In this document: one piece after another, positions 26,244-35,071 of the stretch
How positions within the stretch are numbered: position 1 is the stretch's first letter
How the letters are laid out: the number at the start of each line of letters is the position of its first letter
Assembly: GCA_902786595.1 (NCBI GenBank)
Contig: CADADB010000001.1
Span: 129,172 to 193,171 of the forward strand
DNA length: 64,000 nt
Source of the DNA: an uncultured Bacteroidota bacterium
GTDB lineage: Bacteria > Bacteroidota > Bacteroidia > Bacteroidales > WCHB1-69
Reading direction: 5' to 3'
Notes under the pieces: model-generated
What the model was told of the DNA's origin: nothing
Seen by the model: the letters and a program-made list of their open reading frames with translations, nothing else
The model's database searches: none
Program-made: the position numbers and the translations under genes

Positions 26244-27032
26244 TTACCTCATTATGTGAGCAATGTTGTTGGTGTCAATGTAATACAATGTATTTTGAAA
26301 AAAGTGAAACTGCTTGATGTCAGGCAGCTGGATGTTTATGATATCTATAGACATTGGAGAAGAGGCGGTGGGAAGGTTATATCTATATAATTTATTGTCT
26401 TTTAGATAAATCAATTGATCTTTCATCAGTTGCATGGCCTTTACTTCGGGAATCGGAATCTCCCTCTCGAACGTGCCGAAGAAGTCAAACAGACAGATGC
26501 CGTGAAGCGTGTCCAAAAGCGCAATGCGATGTTCTGGAACTACTTGCATGTCTGTCGGATGGAATTCGCCTGGGAAGGTGATATGTGAGCGACTTAACTC
26601 GTTCAAACTCAAATCGGTGATGATGAGGTCTTGGTTGGCTTCGTCGTAAAGCATGATCTTGTTAGGATTTCCCATGGCTGCCAAACTGATGGTCATCAAT
26701 GATTTGTCGAATAGTCTTAATGGTTTGCCAATAGGAGATAACTCGTTGTTTAACAATGTTATAGTGCCGCTTTCACGGTAGAAGACAAGAATTTTCGGGG
26801 AGATTCCTGCATCCACATTCGTGATATTGCCCCAAGTTTGTTCGCTATAGTTCAGATGCCGCTTGCCATCGGGCGTGAAAAAGTCCAGACTAGTACCGGA
26901 TGTCAGATAAAGGTTCCCTTGAATATCCGTTGTGATGGATTCGTAGAGATTATCCGCATAAAAAAGTCGCTCCTGGGCGTTCGCACAACCCAGGGCGACT
27001 GTAAAAGTTATGATGATGATGAGTTGTTTCAA
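26244..27032 (-). CDS. exported beta-propeller-like protein with TTG start inside a repeat array
   Basis: 262 residues with a signal peptide (KQLIIIITFTVALGCANAQ). The mature part repeats blade-like strands with YxDxxxNLYL-type turns (GNLYLTSGTSLDFF, NKIMLYDEANQDLIITD, HRIALLDTLHGICLFD), suggesting a 6-bladed NHL/WD-like propeller; exact family not recognised. The start codon is TTG at 27030-27032: the words CTTGAAA of the adjacent array run into it, and a TGA lies in frame two codons upstream, so no ATG start exists that keeps the signal peptide. The array may have replaced an original ATG. Confidence 0.65.
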   Translation of the reverse strand: MKQLIIIITFTVALGCANAQERLFYADNLYESITTDIQGNLYLTSGTSLDFFTPDGKRHLNYSEQTWGNITNVDAGISPKILVFYRESGTITLLNNELSPIGKPLRLFDKSLMTISLAAMGNPNKIMLYDEANQDLIITDLSLNELSRSHITFPGEFHPTDMQVVPEHRIALLDTLHGICLFDFFGTFEREIPIPEVKAMQLMKDQLIYLKDNKLYRYNLPTASSPMSIDIINIQLPDIKQFHFFQNTLYYIDTNNIAHIMR

Positions 27033-27080
27033 GTTTCAAGTTTCAGGTTCTCAAGTCTCACGTCTTACGTCTTACGTCTA
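27030..27080. repeat. 7-bp word array (TTTCAAG and CTTACGT types), right arm
   Basis: Units TTTCAAG, TTTCAGG, TCTCAAG, TCTCACG, TCTTACG, TCTTACG. It spans the whole spacer from the TTG start of the propeller gene to the TAG stop of the OmpP1-like gene. Confidence 0.75.
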
Positions 27081-28520
27081 GAACTTGCATCCAATAGTGG
27101 CCACCACACTGTGGATTTTGGAGGCATAGTTGCAGGGAGCTCCGTAAGCGTCATAGAGCCAGTAGGAGTCTTTGTTCATGCGCAGAACGTAAGCCAGGTC
27201 GCCGAACATCACTTTTCCTCTGAAACCAACACCTGCGGAGATGAAGTGAGTGGTGTTGTTATACGGGGAATCTGTCATCTTGTAAGGAGATGTCTTCAGA
27301 CGGTAGCCGGCGCGCAGGGCAAACCCTTGCGTGATGTTGATTTCGCCGCCCACTCGGATGCTGTGAGAGATACCGAATTTCTCACGGATGGCATCATTCT
27401 CCATGACATAATCATAATTGTCCTCATACAAGGTGGCCATTCCGTAATCCTGAAATTCGTATTCGGCGGAAATGAACGCTCGCTTGGCAATGAGAAAGGC
27501 AGCATCTACATTGAATTTCAGAGGTGTGGTGAGGGTGAAACTGTTATAGTTGCTGTAGGAATCTTCGTTGCTGTTACCGTTAGAATAGTTGGTTGTCATG
27601 GATCTATAAAAGTTATCCTTGACTTTCCAATAGTAGGTGGGAGTGTGGAAAGCTGCACCAATGCGCACGAAATCAGCAGGTTGATAGATAATGCCTACCT
27701 TGAGATTCACACCTGTGCCCGAATTCCGTTGTTCGGAAAAGAGTGTATAATTGTTGATGCCATACAAATCGCCGCCTTCTGCGGGAGCTTCGGAGTAGCT
27801 GGTTGTCTCCTTGAAGTCGAGGAACGGGAATCCGAGAGTGGCACCGATGTACAGTTTGTCACCATAGTTGCCGCCGAAGCTGAACACCATCTCGTCAATG
27901 GCACCGCGACGGGTCACTAAAGCTCGTTGATCGAGGTCCTGGTTGCTGAAGCGGCTGAAATATTGGTCGTTTGTGCCTGAAATAGTATCTATCAGCCAGC
28001 TGTTCCAAAACAGGTATCCATCACCGGTCAGGTTATTGAAAGAGGTTCCGTTGACGCGGTTTAACACCATATCCATCAAAGTGCTATTCACTTGCGTGTT
28101 GGCGCGGAAGGTGTTGTTGTAGTCCATAATCCGGTTGTACCCGAACCCGAACTGCCAGGATTTCCATTCGTTGTCGCGGTGAATGTTGTGCGTCATAACG
28201 ATGCCCGCCTGAGGAAGGGTGTATCTGAACTTCTGGGCAGAACTTTTGTCACCATGATAATACGTGTCGGTATAACCGAAGTTGAGCGACATGGGGGTAA
28301 AGGAAACCTCGTAGCGTTTATATAATCCGATAGAAGCGGGATTGGTGCTGAGTGCGGAGAAATCACCGCCTGTCGCACCAAATGCGCCGCCGGCACCCAT
28401 GAAACGCGCCGTGCCCAAATAGTCCGCCTGCGAAAAGGTGAAGGCCTCGTAATCCCCTTGTGCATTGGCTATGCCGAATACACCCATTATAACGATAATC
28501 AATGTTGCTATTCTTTTCAT
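27078..28520 (-). CDS. OmpP1/FadL-type outer-membrane transport protein
   Basis: 480 residues. Signal peptide MKRIATLIIVIMGVFGIANAQ; then EAFTFSQADYLGTARFMGAGGAFGATGGDFSALSTNPASIGLYKR, in which the GGAFGATGGDFSALxxNPA pattern is diagnostic of the FadL/OmpP1 N-terminal hatch. The rest is a long series of beta strands ending IGCKF. Such proteins import hydrophobic compounds across the outer membrane. No TAnnTTTG box is seen in the 72-bp upstream spacer, which is a heptad array; read-through from the lipoprotein gene at 28593-30197 is likely. Confidence 0.85.
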   Translation of the reverse strand: MKRIATLIIVIMGVFGIANAQGDYEAFTFSQADYLGTARFMGAGGAFGATGGDFSALSTNPASIGLYKRYEVSFTPMSLNFGYTDTYYHGDKSSAQKFRYTLPQAGIVMTHNIHRDNEWKSWQFGFGYNRIMDYNNTFRANTQVNSTLMDMVLNRVNGTSFNNLTGDGYLFWNSWLIDTISGTNDQYFSRFSNQDLDQRALVTRRGAIDEMVFSFGGNYGDKLYIGATLGFPFLDFKETTSYSEAPAEGGDLYGINNYTLFSEQRNSGTGVNLKVGIIYQPADFVRIGAAFHTPTYYWKVKDNFYRSMTTNYSNGNSNEDSYSNYNSFTLTTPLKFNVDAAFLIAKRAFISAEYEFQDYGMATLYEDNYDYVMENDAIREKFGISHSIRVGGEINITQGFALRAGYRLKTSPYKMTDSPYNNTTHFISAGVGFRGKVMFGDLAYVLRMNKDSYWLYDAYGAPCNYASKIHSVVATIGCKF

Positions 28521-28535
28521 TTTTTACGATTTATG

Positions 28536-28595
28536 TCCAAAGTCTTATGTTTCAAGTTTCAGGTTTCAAGTCTCAAGTCTTACGTCTCAAGTCTA
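28536..28595. repeat. 7-bp word array (TTTCAAG / TCTCAAG type)
   Basis: Units TTTCAAG, TTTCAGG, TTTCAAG, TCTCAAG, TCTTACG, TCTCAAG. Starts at the TAG stop of the lipoprotein gene and shares words with the 27030 array, across the OmpP1-like gene. Confidence 0.7.
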
Positions 28596-30197
28596 TCTTC
28601 TCCCGCTGTGTGATGAACTGGAAGAACTGCTGTGAGACGAGCTTGACGAACTACTGTAGGAGGATCTGCCACTTGACGAACTGCTGCTCGAAGGGCTGCT
28701 GTACGAGGATCTTGATGGAGAGGAATAACTGGGTCTGCTATTATTGCTCGACGGAGTGGAGTAACTGGGCCGATTGTTGCTCGATGGAGTGTTGTAGTGA
28801 GAAGGAGTGCTGTTGGAGCGAGGAGCACCAGTCGTAGCTGGTCTGTTGTAGCTAGGATTGCTATAGGTGGAGGGCCTATTGGTCGAAGGAGTGGACGGAG
28901 TGTCGTAATTTCTTGGATTAGAATATGTTGGACTTGACGAGGCAGGTCTGGTTGTAGTGGTGGGTCTTGTAGGGGTGGCCGGACGTGTGACCACTCTGGA
29001 GGGGGTTACGACAGTGCGTGTTACCGTACTGCTCGGTTTGCTGGTGGTAGTTGTATTCGTTCTCGAAGAGGTGACATGAGTGGTTGGGTTATTCGTGGAA
29101 GCGGGCTTTGCAACCGATGCGTTCGCGGCAGCAGATTCCGATCTGGAAGTAGTTACATTATTTGCGGGTGCAGAAACCCCAGTGTTTGTCGGCTGGTCAT
29201 TGTGAATCGTGGGCTGGATGGCGGGTTTCGCGTCCGTGCGGGCGCCAGAGACAATCGGGGTGGCTGTGGCAGAAGTGGAACCCCCGTTGTTGAAGGAACT
29301 TCCCGTGCCCGTGGCCCCGTTTGCAAGTCCTTCATACCGTTGGTTGAAGGAGGTCGGGGTTGAGGTCACAGAATAGTGGTTGTTGGTTTCACCGTTGCCG
29401 TATCCTCCGCCGGCCATTCCGCCATGGTGGTTGTCTTCAGGAAGCTCTCCGCGTCCGTTGCCGTTGCCCACTGACGGTCCGATGTTATTGCGGTGACCAA
29501 AATAATAGCTGTGATTCTGGTCGTGGTGGTTGTGGTAGTAGTCAATTGGATCGCAGCCGTGATGATGATAATGATACCAAGGGTCAATGTAGGCCAGATT
29601 ATGGTAAGGGTAGTGCCAGCCCCAGCCATAGTGGAAACCATAGTCATACCAATAAGGAGAATAGTAGTAAGGACGATAATAATAGCTCGGCCACCACCAG
29701 TTGTAACCCATGTAAATACTTAAACCCCAGTTAGATGGATAATAGTCGTACCAATACATGTTGGTGAAATAGGGGTCATAATATCCCCAGCCGGTATAAT
29801 AGTTGTTGTGGAACCGGCGGATACGGGAACTGTAATAATAGTCGTAATAGTCATCGGGATCGTAAGTATAACTGCTGCCGCCGGAAGCGTATGCAGGAGC
29901 AGCGGATTCTTGCTCATCCGCAACTTCCATATAGGTGGTGATTACCGGCTCTGTACTACCTGGATAATAGGTTAACGTACGCAACAGATTTCCGTTTTCG
30001 TCGGTCTCGTAAATGATGGAATCCGCCTCCACGGTGGCATTGTTGTTGGCCGTTTGTGCGGCGGCTGGTTTCACGGTTTTGGCACTTTTTTCACCCGAAG
30101 ATGAGTAAATGTCATCGTAATAGGCGAAATTTGCAGTGGAACAAGCTGCTAATAAGCAGATTATTGCGCTTGCAAAGATTAAAAATTGTTTCTTCAT
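28593..30197 (-). CDS. low-complexity lipoprotein rich in Tyr/Asp/His/Trp, then Ser/Thr/Pro
   Basis: 534 residues. Lipobox LLAAC at Cys19. After a short linker, residues about 105-250 are extremely rich in Tyr, Trp, His and Asp (for example YYDYYYSSRIRRFH, YNWWWPSYYYRPYYYSP, DPWYHYHHHGCDP). The C-terminal 200 residues are Ser/Thr/Pro/Asn-rich, ending in runs of Ser and a final GRR. No recognised domain. Related proteins occur in Bacteroidales as hypothetical lipoproteins. The start at 30197 has a good GGAGGA ribosome site; the His-rich stretch could bind metal but this is only inference. Confidence 0.7.
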   Translation of the reverse strand: MKKQFLIFASAIICLLAACSTANFAYYDDIYSSSGEKSAKTVKPAAAQTANNNATVEADSIIYETDENGNLLRTLTYYPGSTEPVITTYMEVADEQESAAPAYASGGSSYTYDPDDYYDYYYSSRIRRFHNNYYTGWGYYDPYFTNMYWYDYYPSNWGLSIYMGYNWWWPSYYYRPYYYSPYWYDYGFHYGWGWHYPYHNLAYIDPWYHYHHHGCDPIDYYHNHHDQNHSYYFGHRNNIGPSVGNGNGRGELPEDNHHGGMAGGGYGNGETNNHYSVTSTPTSFNQRYEGLANGATGTGSSFNNGGSTSATATPIVSGARTDAKPAIQPTIHNDQPTNTGVSAPANNVTTSRSESAAANASVAKPASTNNPTTHVTSSRTNTTTTSKPSSTVTRTVVTPSRVVTRPATPTRPTTTTRPASSSPTYSNPRNYDTPSTPSTNRPSTYSNPSYNRPATTGAPRSNSTPSHYNTPSSNNRPSYSTPSSNNSRPSYSSPSRSSYSSPSSSSSSSGRSSYSSSSSSSHSSSSSSSHSGRR

Positions 30198-30223
30198 AGT
30201 GTCCTCCTTATCTCTTATTTTAT

Positions 30224-30231
30224 TATTTTTG
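30224..30231 (+). promoter_or_regulatory. minus-7 box of proS
   Basis: TATTTTTG. It faces the opposing box at 30255, so transcription of proS must run across that box. Confidence 0.65.
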
Positions 30232-30254
30232 CACCTTAATTTTTTAATAGACGG

Positions 30255-30262
30255 CAAAAGTA
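30255..30262 (-). promoter_or_regulatory. minus-7 box of the low-complexity lipoprotein gene
   Basis: TACTTTTG on the minus strand, about 58 nt before the start codon at 30197; interlocked with the proS promoter. Confidence 0.65.
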
Positions 30263-30289
30263 ATAAAAAGTTAATTTATATCAGTTTTT

Positions 30290-31765
30290 ATGGCAAAAAA
30301 TTTTTGTACAAGAGATGAGAATTATTCACAGTGGTATAATGACATTGTGAAGAAAGCGGATTTGGCAGAGAACTCCTCAGTTCGAGGTTGTATGGTGATA
30401 AAACCCTACGGATATGCCATTTGGGAGAAAATGCAGCGTCAACTGGACCAAATGTTTAAAGATACAGGCCATTCTAATGCCTATTTCCCGATTTTTATTC
30501 CAAAATCGTTTTTCAGCCGTGAGGCCAGCCATGTGGAGGGATTCGCCAAAGAGTGTGCGGTGGTAACACATTACCGGTTGAAAAATGACCCCAATGGTGG
30601 GGGAGTAGTGGTCGATCCCGATGCCAAACTGGAAGAAGAACTTATTGTGCGTCCCACTTCCGAAACCATTATCTGGGATACCTATAAAAATTGGATCCAG
30701 TCATACCGTGACCTTCCGATTCTCTGCAACCAGTGGGCGAATGTTGTTCGTTGGGAGATGCGCACCCGCCTTTTCCTCCGTACCGCCGAGTTTCTCTGGC
30801 AAGAAGGACACACCGCTCACGCTACTCGTGAGGAAGCGCTTGAGGAAACCGACAAAATGATCCACGTATATGCCGATTTTGCGGAAAAACACATGGCCAT
30901 TCCGGTCATCATGGGCGTCAAATCCCCGAACGAACGCTTCGGCGGTGCTCTTGACACCTACTGCATCGAAGCGTTGATGCAAGACGGAAAGGCCCTGCAG
31001 GCCGGTACTTCCCACTTCCTCGGTCAGAATTTCGCCAAAGCATTCGACGTGAAATTCCTCAACCAAAAGAATGAACAAGAATATGTATGGGCTACCTCCT
31101 GGGGCGTTTCCACCCGTTTGATCGGAGCCCTTATCATGACGCACTCTGATGACAACGGTCTTGTCTTGCCGCCGGTTCTCGCCCCCATTCAAGTCGTTAT
31201 TGTACCGATTTACAAGACCGATGAGCAACGTGAACAGATTGCAGCTAAGGCAGATACGCTTGTGCAAAAACTGAAAGCGCTCGGCATCGCTGTCAAGTTC
31301 GACAACGACGACACGAAGCGCTCCGGATGGAAATTCAACGAATATGAACTCAAGGGCGTTCCTGTGCGTGTGGCTATTGGACCGAAAGATATGGAAAACA
31401 ACGAGGCCGAAGTCGCCCGCCGTGACACGATGGAGAAATACAATGTCTCTTTCGATGCTTTAGTGGAGCATATTCAGAAACTTTTGGATGAAATCCAGCA
31501 GAATTTATTCAACAAGGCGTTAAAATTCCGTGAAGAGCACACCTATAAGGCCGACACTTGGGATGAATTTGTCGATTTGCTGGACAACAAGCCCGGCTTT
31601 GTGTATGCACACTGGGACGGCACTCCTGAAACCGAAGAGAAAATCAAGGATCTCTGCAAAGCGACCATCCGCTGCATCCCGTTCAACAACCCGCAAGAGG
31701 AAGGCAAGTGTATCCTGACAGGAAAACCGTCACATCAACGTGTCCTTTTCGCCCGTGCGTACTAA
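30290..31765 (+). CDS. proS: prolyl-tRNA synthetase, archaeal/eukaryotic type
   Basis: 491-residue class II synthetase that charges tRNA-Pro. Signatures: [31 protein letters not shown], motif 2 region [24 protein letters not shown] and the motif 3 region [18 protein letters not shown] with following [11 protein letters not shown]. The C-terminal part ends VLFARAY, as in the archaeal-type enzyme without the bacterial editing insertion. Complete. The TAA stop is the first unit of a 6-bp word array. Confidence 0.96.
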   Translation: MAKNFCTRDENYSQWYNDIVKKADLAENSSVRGCMVIKPYGYAIWEKMQRQLDQMFKDTGHSNAYFPIFIPKSFFSREASHVEGFAKECAVVTHYRLKNDPNGGGVVVDPDAKLEEELIVRPTSETIIWDTYKNWIQSYRDLPILCNQWANVVRWEMRTRLFLRTAEFLWQEGHTAHATREEALEETDKMIHVYADFAEKHMAIPVIMGVKSPNERFGGALDTYCIEALMQDGKALQAGTSHFLGQNFAKAFDVKFLNQKNEQEYVWATSWGVSTRLIGALIMTHSDDNGLVLPPVLAPIQVVIVPIYKTDEQREQIAAKADTLVQKLKALGIAVKFDNDDTKRSGWKFNEYELKGVPVRVAIGPKDMENNEAEVARRDTMEKYNVSFDALVEHIQKLLDEIQQNLFNKALKFREEHTYKADTWDEFVDLLDNKPGFVYAHWDGTPETEEKIKDLCKATIRCIPFNNPQEEGKCILTGKPSHQRVLFARAY

Positions 31766-31871
31766 CAATAACAATAACTATAACTATAACCAGGACTAAG
31801 AACACTCATAGTCAATAGTCATAGTCATAGTTATAGTCATAGTTATAGTCATAGTCATAGTCATAGTCATG
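31763..31871. repeat. 6-bp word arrays (ATAACA/ATAACT then ATAGTC/ATAGTT)
   Basis: 31763-31791 repeats ATAACA, ATAACA, ATAACT; 31805-31871 repeats ATAGTC and ATAGTT about ten times. The array begins with the proS stop and ends with the mazG start codon (ATAGTC-ATG). The unit is 6 rather than 7 bp. Confidence 0.75.
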
Positions 31872-32663
31872 AATAACCCCGACAAATACGCTGATGCGCT
31901 CGCCGGTTTCCGGCATCTTTTGGAAATCATGGATGAGTTACGCGAGAAATGCCCGTGGGATCGCGAGCAGACGTTTGATTCTTTGCGTAATCTGACGGTG
32001 GAGGAGACTTTTGAGCTTTCCGATGCCATCTTCCAGAAGGATTACAAGGATATGTGCAAGGAACTCGGCGATCTGATGCTGCACATCGTTTTTTATTCAA
32101 AAATTGCATCTGAACAACAATTATTTGAGGTAAAAGACGTTTTGAAACAGTTGTGTGACAAATTGATCCGAAGACATCCGCATATCTATGGCGAAATGAA
32201 AGCGGATTCTGCCAACGAGGTGCATGAGAACTGGGAGAAGATAAAACTGCAGACGGAAGGCAACCGGTCGGTGCTTGGTGGCATTCCTTCCGGAATGCCT
32301 GCCCTCACCAAAGCTTACCGTATTCAGGACAAAGTGAGTGGTGTTGGGTTCGACTGGGACAACAAGGAAGATGTTTGGGACAAGGTTCAAGAGGAACTTG
32401 GGGAACTGAAAGAGGAAGTTGACACTGGCAATCAAGCTCGCATGGAAGAGGAGTTTGGCGATGTGTTGTTCTCTCTCATCAATTACGCCCGGTTTCTTCA
32501 TGTGCATCCGGAAGACGCCTTGGAAAAAACGAACCGCAAGTTCATGAGTCGCTTCCAGTTGCTGGAACAAATGGTCAAAGCAGACAATCGACAACTTACC
32601 GACATGACCCTTGCTGAAATGGATGTGTATTGGGAAAGAGCGAAAGAAAAGACAAATGAATAA
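31869..32663 (+). CDS. mazG: nucleoside triphosphate pyrophosphohydrolase
   Basis: 264 residues, the usual length of tandem-domain MazG. Hydrolyses (d)NTPs to monophosphate and pyrophosphate. The N-terminal domain shows CPWDREQTFDSL, VEETFELSDAI (the ExxE metal motif) and CKELGDLMLHIVFY (ExxD). The second domain repeats the pattern with VQEELGELKEEV and MEEEFGDVLFSLINYARF. The start codon is the last unit of the word array, with no recognisable Shine-Dalgarno. It overlaps the porE-like gene by 8 bp. Confidence 0.95.
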   Translation: MNNPDKYADALAGFRHLLEIMDELREKCPWDREQTFDSLRNLTVEETFELSDAIFQKDYKDMCKELGDLMLHIVFYSKIASEQQLFEVKDVLKQLCDKLIRRHPHIYGEMKADSANEVHENWEKIKLQTEGNRSVLGGIPSGMPALTKAYRIQDKVSGVGFDWDNKEDVWDKVQEELGELKEEVDTGNQARMEEEFGDVLFSLINYARFLHVHPEDALEKTNRKFMSRFQLLEQMVKADNRQLTDMTLAEMDVYWERAKEKTNE

Positions 32664-34605
32664 TAGAATTATGTATAGTAAAATTTATATAGTATATATT
32701 GTATTATTGTCTGTTTTGACTTCTTTTGTGCCGTTGAAAATGCACGCGCAAAAATCCTCAAAAGCGGCTCCGTTGTGTGAAAAAGCCAAAAAAGCCATGC
32801 AAATGCAGGATTTCACCAAGGCGATGGGGTATCTCAACCAAGCACAATCCAAGGATCCCGATTTTGCCGACATCTACATTATGAAGGGCGATATCTTTAA
32901 TTTCACCCTTAGGTCAGATTCGGCTATGTGGAACTATCAGCGCGCCATTGATCTGATTGGTGATCCAGATCCGATGTTGTATTATATCGCAGGCAATGAG
33001 GGCGCCAAGTGTGGTGCGTATGAGTATGCGCTCAACACATTGCAGCGTTTCCTGCAGACGGGTCTCCAATATTCCGATGTTCTCCCTGAAGCGCAGAAAA
33101 CCATCGCCAATTGCAAATTTGCCATAGAGGCGAAGAAGAATCCTATGCGGTATGAGCTGATGAACTTGGGACGGAACATTAATTCCGAATGGGATGAGTA
33201 TTTGGCGGCTATCACTGCTGATGACGAACAGATTGTGTTTACGGTGAAACGCCCGCGAGACCAGGGAACCGTATGCGCCTTCTGCCTGAATGAGGAGGAT
33301 TTGTATGCCAGCAAGAAATCTGTGGGCGAGTGGCTTCCCCGGGAGGCGTTGAGCACACCCGTGAAGTCGGGCTATAATGAAGGAGCCCAGTGTTTGTCGC
33401 CAGACGGCAAGTATCTTCTCTACACCATGTGTGATGCCGATTTTGGGATGGGGAGCTGTGACCTTTATTGGGTCAAGCGTATCGGTGACCGATGGTCGCG
33501 GCCCCGAAACTTCGGTGCTCCGGTGAATACATCCTCCTGGGAAAGCCAGCCCTCCATGGCTGCTGATGGCATGACCGTCTATTTTGCATCTTCCCGTGCC
33601 GGCGGATTCGGCGGCATGGACATTTGGAAGACCACGATGACGGCTGAGGGTGAGTTCTCTATCCCCGAGAATCTTGGTCCCGCCATCAACACTCCTGGTG
33701 ATGATGCGGCACCGTTCATCCATAGCGATGGTAGAACTTTGTACTTCGCCTCCAACGGTCGAGTGGGAATGGGCGGCTATGATTTGTATTACAGTACTTT
33801 GCAACCAGATGGTTCATGGAGCGAGCCAGTCAACATGGGCTATCCGATCAATTCTCCCGCTGATGAAATCAACATTTTCATCAATGCTTCCGGAACAGTG
33901 GCTTACATTGCCTCCGATAAGGATGGCGGTTTCGGAGGTCTTGACCTCTACAGTTTTGAACTGGATGACCAGCTCCGCCCGAATCCTGTCACCTATATCA
34001 AGGGGCATGTGAAAGACGCTTTCTCCGGCGAACCTTTGGCCGCACGCATTGAAATGATCGACTTGAACACAAAACAGCTGTTGACTTCCACGACATCTGA
34101 TTCGCAGACGGGGAGCTATCTTGCATGCGTTCACACCGGCGGAAATATCCTGCTCAACGTCTCCCATCCTGATTATCCCTTCTTTTCGGAGAACTTCCAG
34201 TTAGAAAAATCCTATACGGAGCTTTCGCCTTATCTCAAGGACATCTTCCTGCAACCCACGGATGTAGGTACGGTGGTCACGCTCAAGAATGTGTTCTTTG
34301 ATTTCGACAAAACCGAATTGAAACCGGAGTCCTTTGTGGAATTGGACAAGTTGGTCTCATATCTGCAGCATAACACGGTGCGCATCGAGATTGGCGGACA
34401 TACCGACAACCAAGGTTCTGACGAGTACAACGACCGTCTTTCTGAGAACCGCGCGAAAGCGGTCTATGACTATCTTGTGCAGAAGGGCATCCCCGCCAAC
34501 CGCCTGCAGTATAAGGGATATGGCATGAGGGTGCCGGTGGCGGACAATAGTACCGACGAGGGGAGAGCCGCCAATCGACGGACCGAGTTTAAGATCATCC
34601 GCTAA
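32656..34605 (+). CDS. porE: PorE-like T9SS protein: TPR, beta-propeller, CRD, OmpA-type peptidoglycan-binding domain
   Basis: 649 residues. Signal peptide to about residue 30 (LKMHAQ); TPR-like helices about 38-135 (AMQMQDFTKAMGYLNQAQ); WD40/PD40 propeller about 165-440 with repeated phrases such as SPDGKYLLYTMCD, MTVYFASSRAGGFGGMDIWK, LYFASNGRVGMGGYDLYY and IASDKDGGFGGLDLYS; a carboxypeptidase-regulatory-like domain from about 448 (IKGHVKDAFSGEPLAARI); and an OmpA C-domain from about 545 (FFDFDKTELKPES, IGGHTDNQGSDEYNDRLSEN). This is exactly the layout of Porphyromonas PorE, which links the T9SS to peptidoglycan. Start at 32656 overlaps mazG; 32671 is an alternative. Confidence 0.85.
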   Translation: MNNRIMYSKIYIVYIVLLSVLTSFVPLKMHAQKSSKAAPLCEKAKKAMQMQDFTKAMGYLNQAQSKDPDFADIYIMKGDIFNFTLRSDSAMWNYQRAIDLIGDPDPMLYYIAGNEGAKCGAYEYALNTLQRFLQTGLQYSDVLPEAQKTIANCKFAIEAKKNPMRYELMNLGRNINSEWDEYLAAITADDEQIVFTVKRPRDQGTVCAFCLNEEDLYASKKSVGEWLPREALSTPVKSGYNEGAQCLSPDGKYLLYTMCDADFGMGSCDLYWVKRIGDRWSRPRNFGAPVNTSSWESQPSMAADGMTVYFASSRAGGFGGMDIWKTTMTAEGEFSIPENLGPAINTPGDDAAPFIHSDGRTLYFASNGRVGMGGYDLYYSTLQPDGSWSEPVNMGYPINSPADEINIFINASGTVAYIASDKDGGFGGLDLYSFELDDQLRPNPVTYIKGHVKDAFSGEPLAARIEMIDLNTKQLLTSTTSDSQTGSYLACVHTGGNILLNVSHPDYPFFSENFQLEKSYTELSPYLKDIFLQPTDVGTVVTLKNVFFDFDKTELKPESFVELDKLVSYLQHNTVRIEIGGHTDNQGSDEYNDRLSENRAKAVYDYLVQKGIPANRLQYKGYGMRVPVADNSTDEGRAANRRTEFKIIR

Positions 34606-34649
34606 TCCATATATAAACATATTAATTGTATATATATATAATAACATTG

Positions 34650-34681
34650 ATTGCGCCGGAATCCTGGAATCCCGGCGCGAT
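34650..34681 (+). terminator. hairpin after the porE-like gene
   Basis: 10-bp stem ATTGCGCCGG / CCGGCGCGAT with one G-T pair and a 12-nt loop. Confidence 0.55.
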
Positions 34682-34949
34682 GTCGTTTTCTGTGTTTGTG
34701 AAATCTGAAAGAATTGCAAGGGTTTGTAACCATCTGTAACGATTCCTCGTATATTGTAATAAGGTAGAATATGAACAATGATGGAATAGTTTGATGCAAA
34801 TTCCCTTGTGTGTAAAGGAATATGCGCCATGTTGAAAAAAAAACGAAATTGTTGATTATTTTTAATTAACTTATAATCAGCAATATAAGTATGAATCTAA
34901 AAAAAAATGAAAAAAATAAGAGAAATGGACAAACAATTAAAAAAAAATG

Positions 34950-34957
34950 TATTTTTG
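34950..34957 (+). promoter_or_regulatory. minus-7 box of the giant surface protein gene
   Basis: TATTTTTG preceded by a long A-tract, which may act as an UP-like element. Confidence 0.7.
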
Positions 34958-35071
34958 CAGGTTAAAAATTATGTATAGTGTAAAGTAATGTATAGTGTTG
35001 AAATATAGGCGAAAGAAAGTTCTGAATAAAATAAAATAAATAATATAAATTACAAATTAAACAAAAACAGT

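Larger units (their letters stand above)
34606..35071. other. 466-bp AT-rich spacer before the giant gene
   Basis: No credible gene. It holds the hairpin at 34650, an A-rich stretch and the promoter at 34950, and a leader of about 108 nt with two copies of ATGTATAGTGT (34971 and 34989 regions). I see no riboswitch-like structure. Confidence 0.6.
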
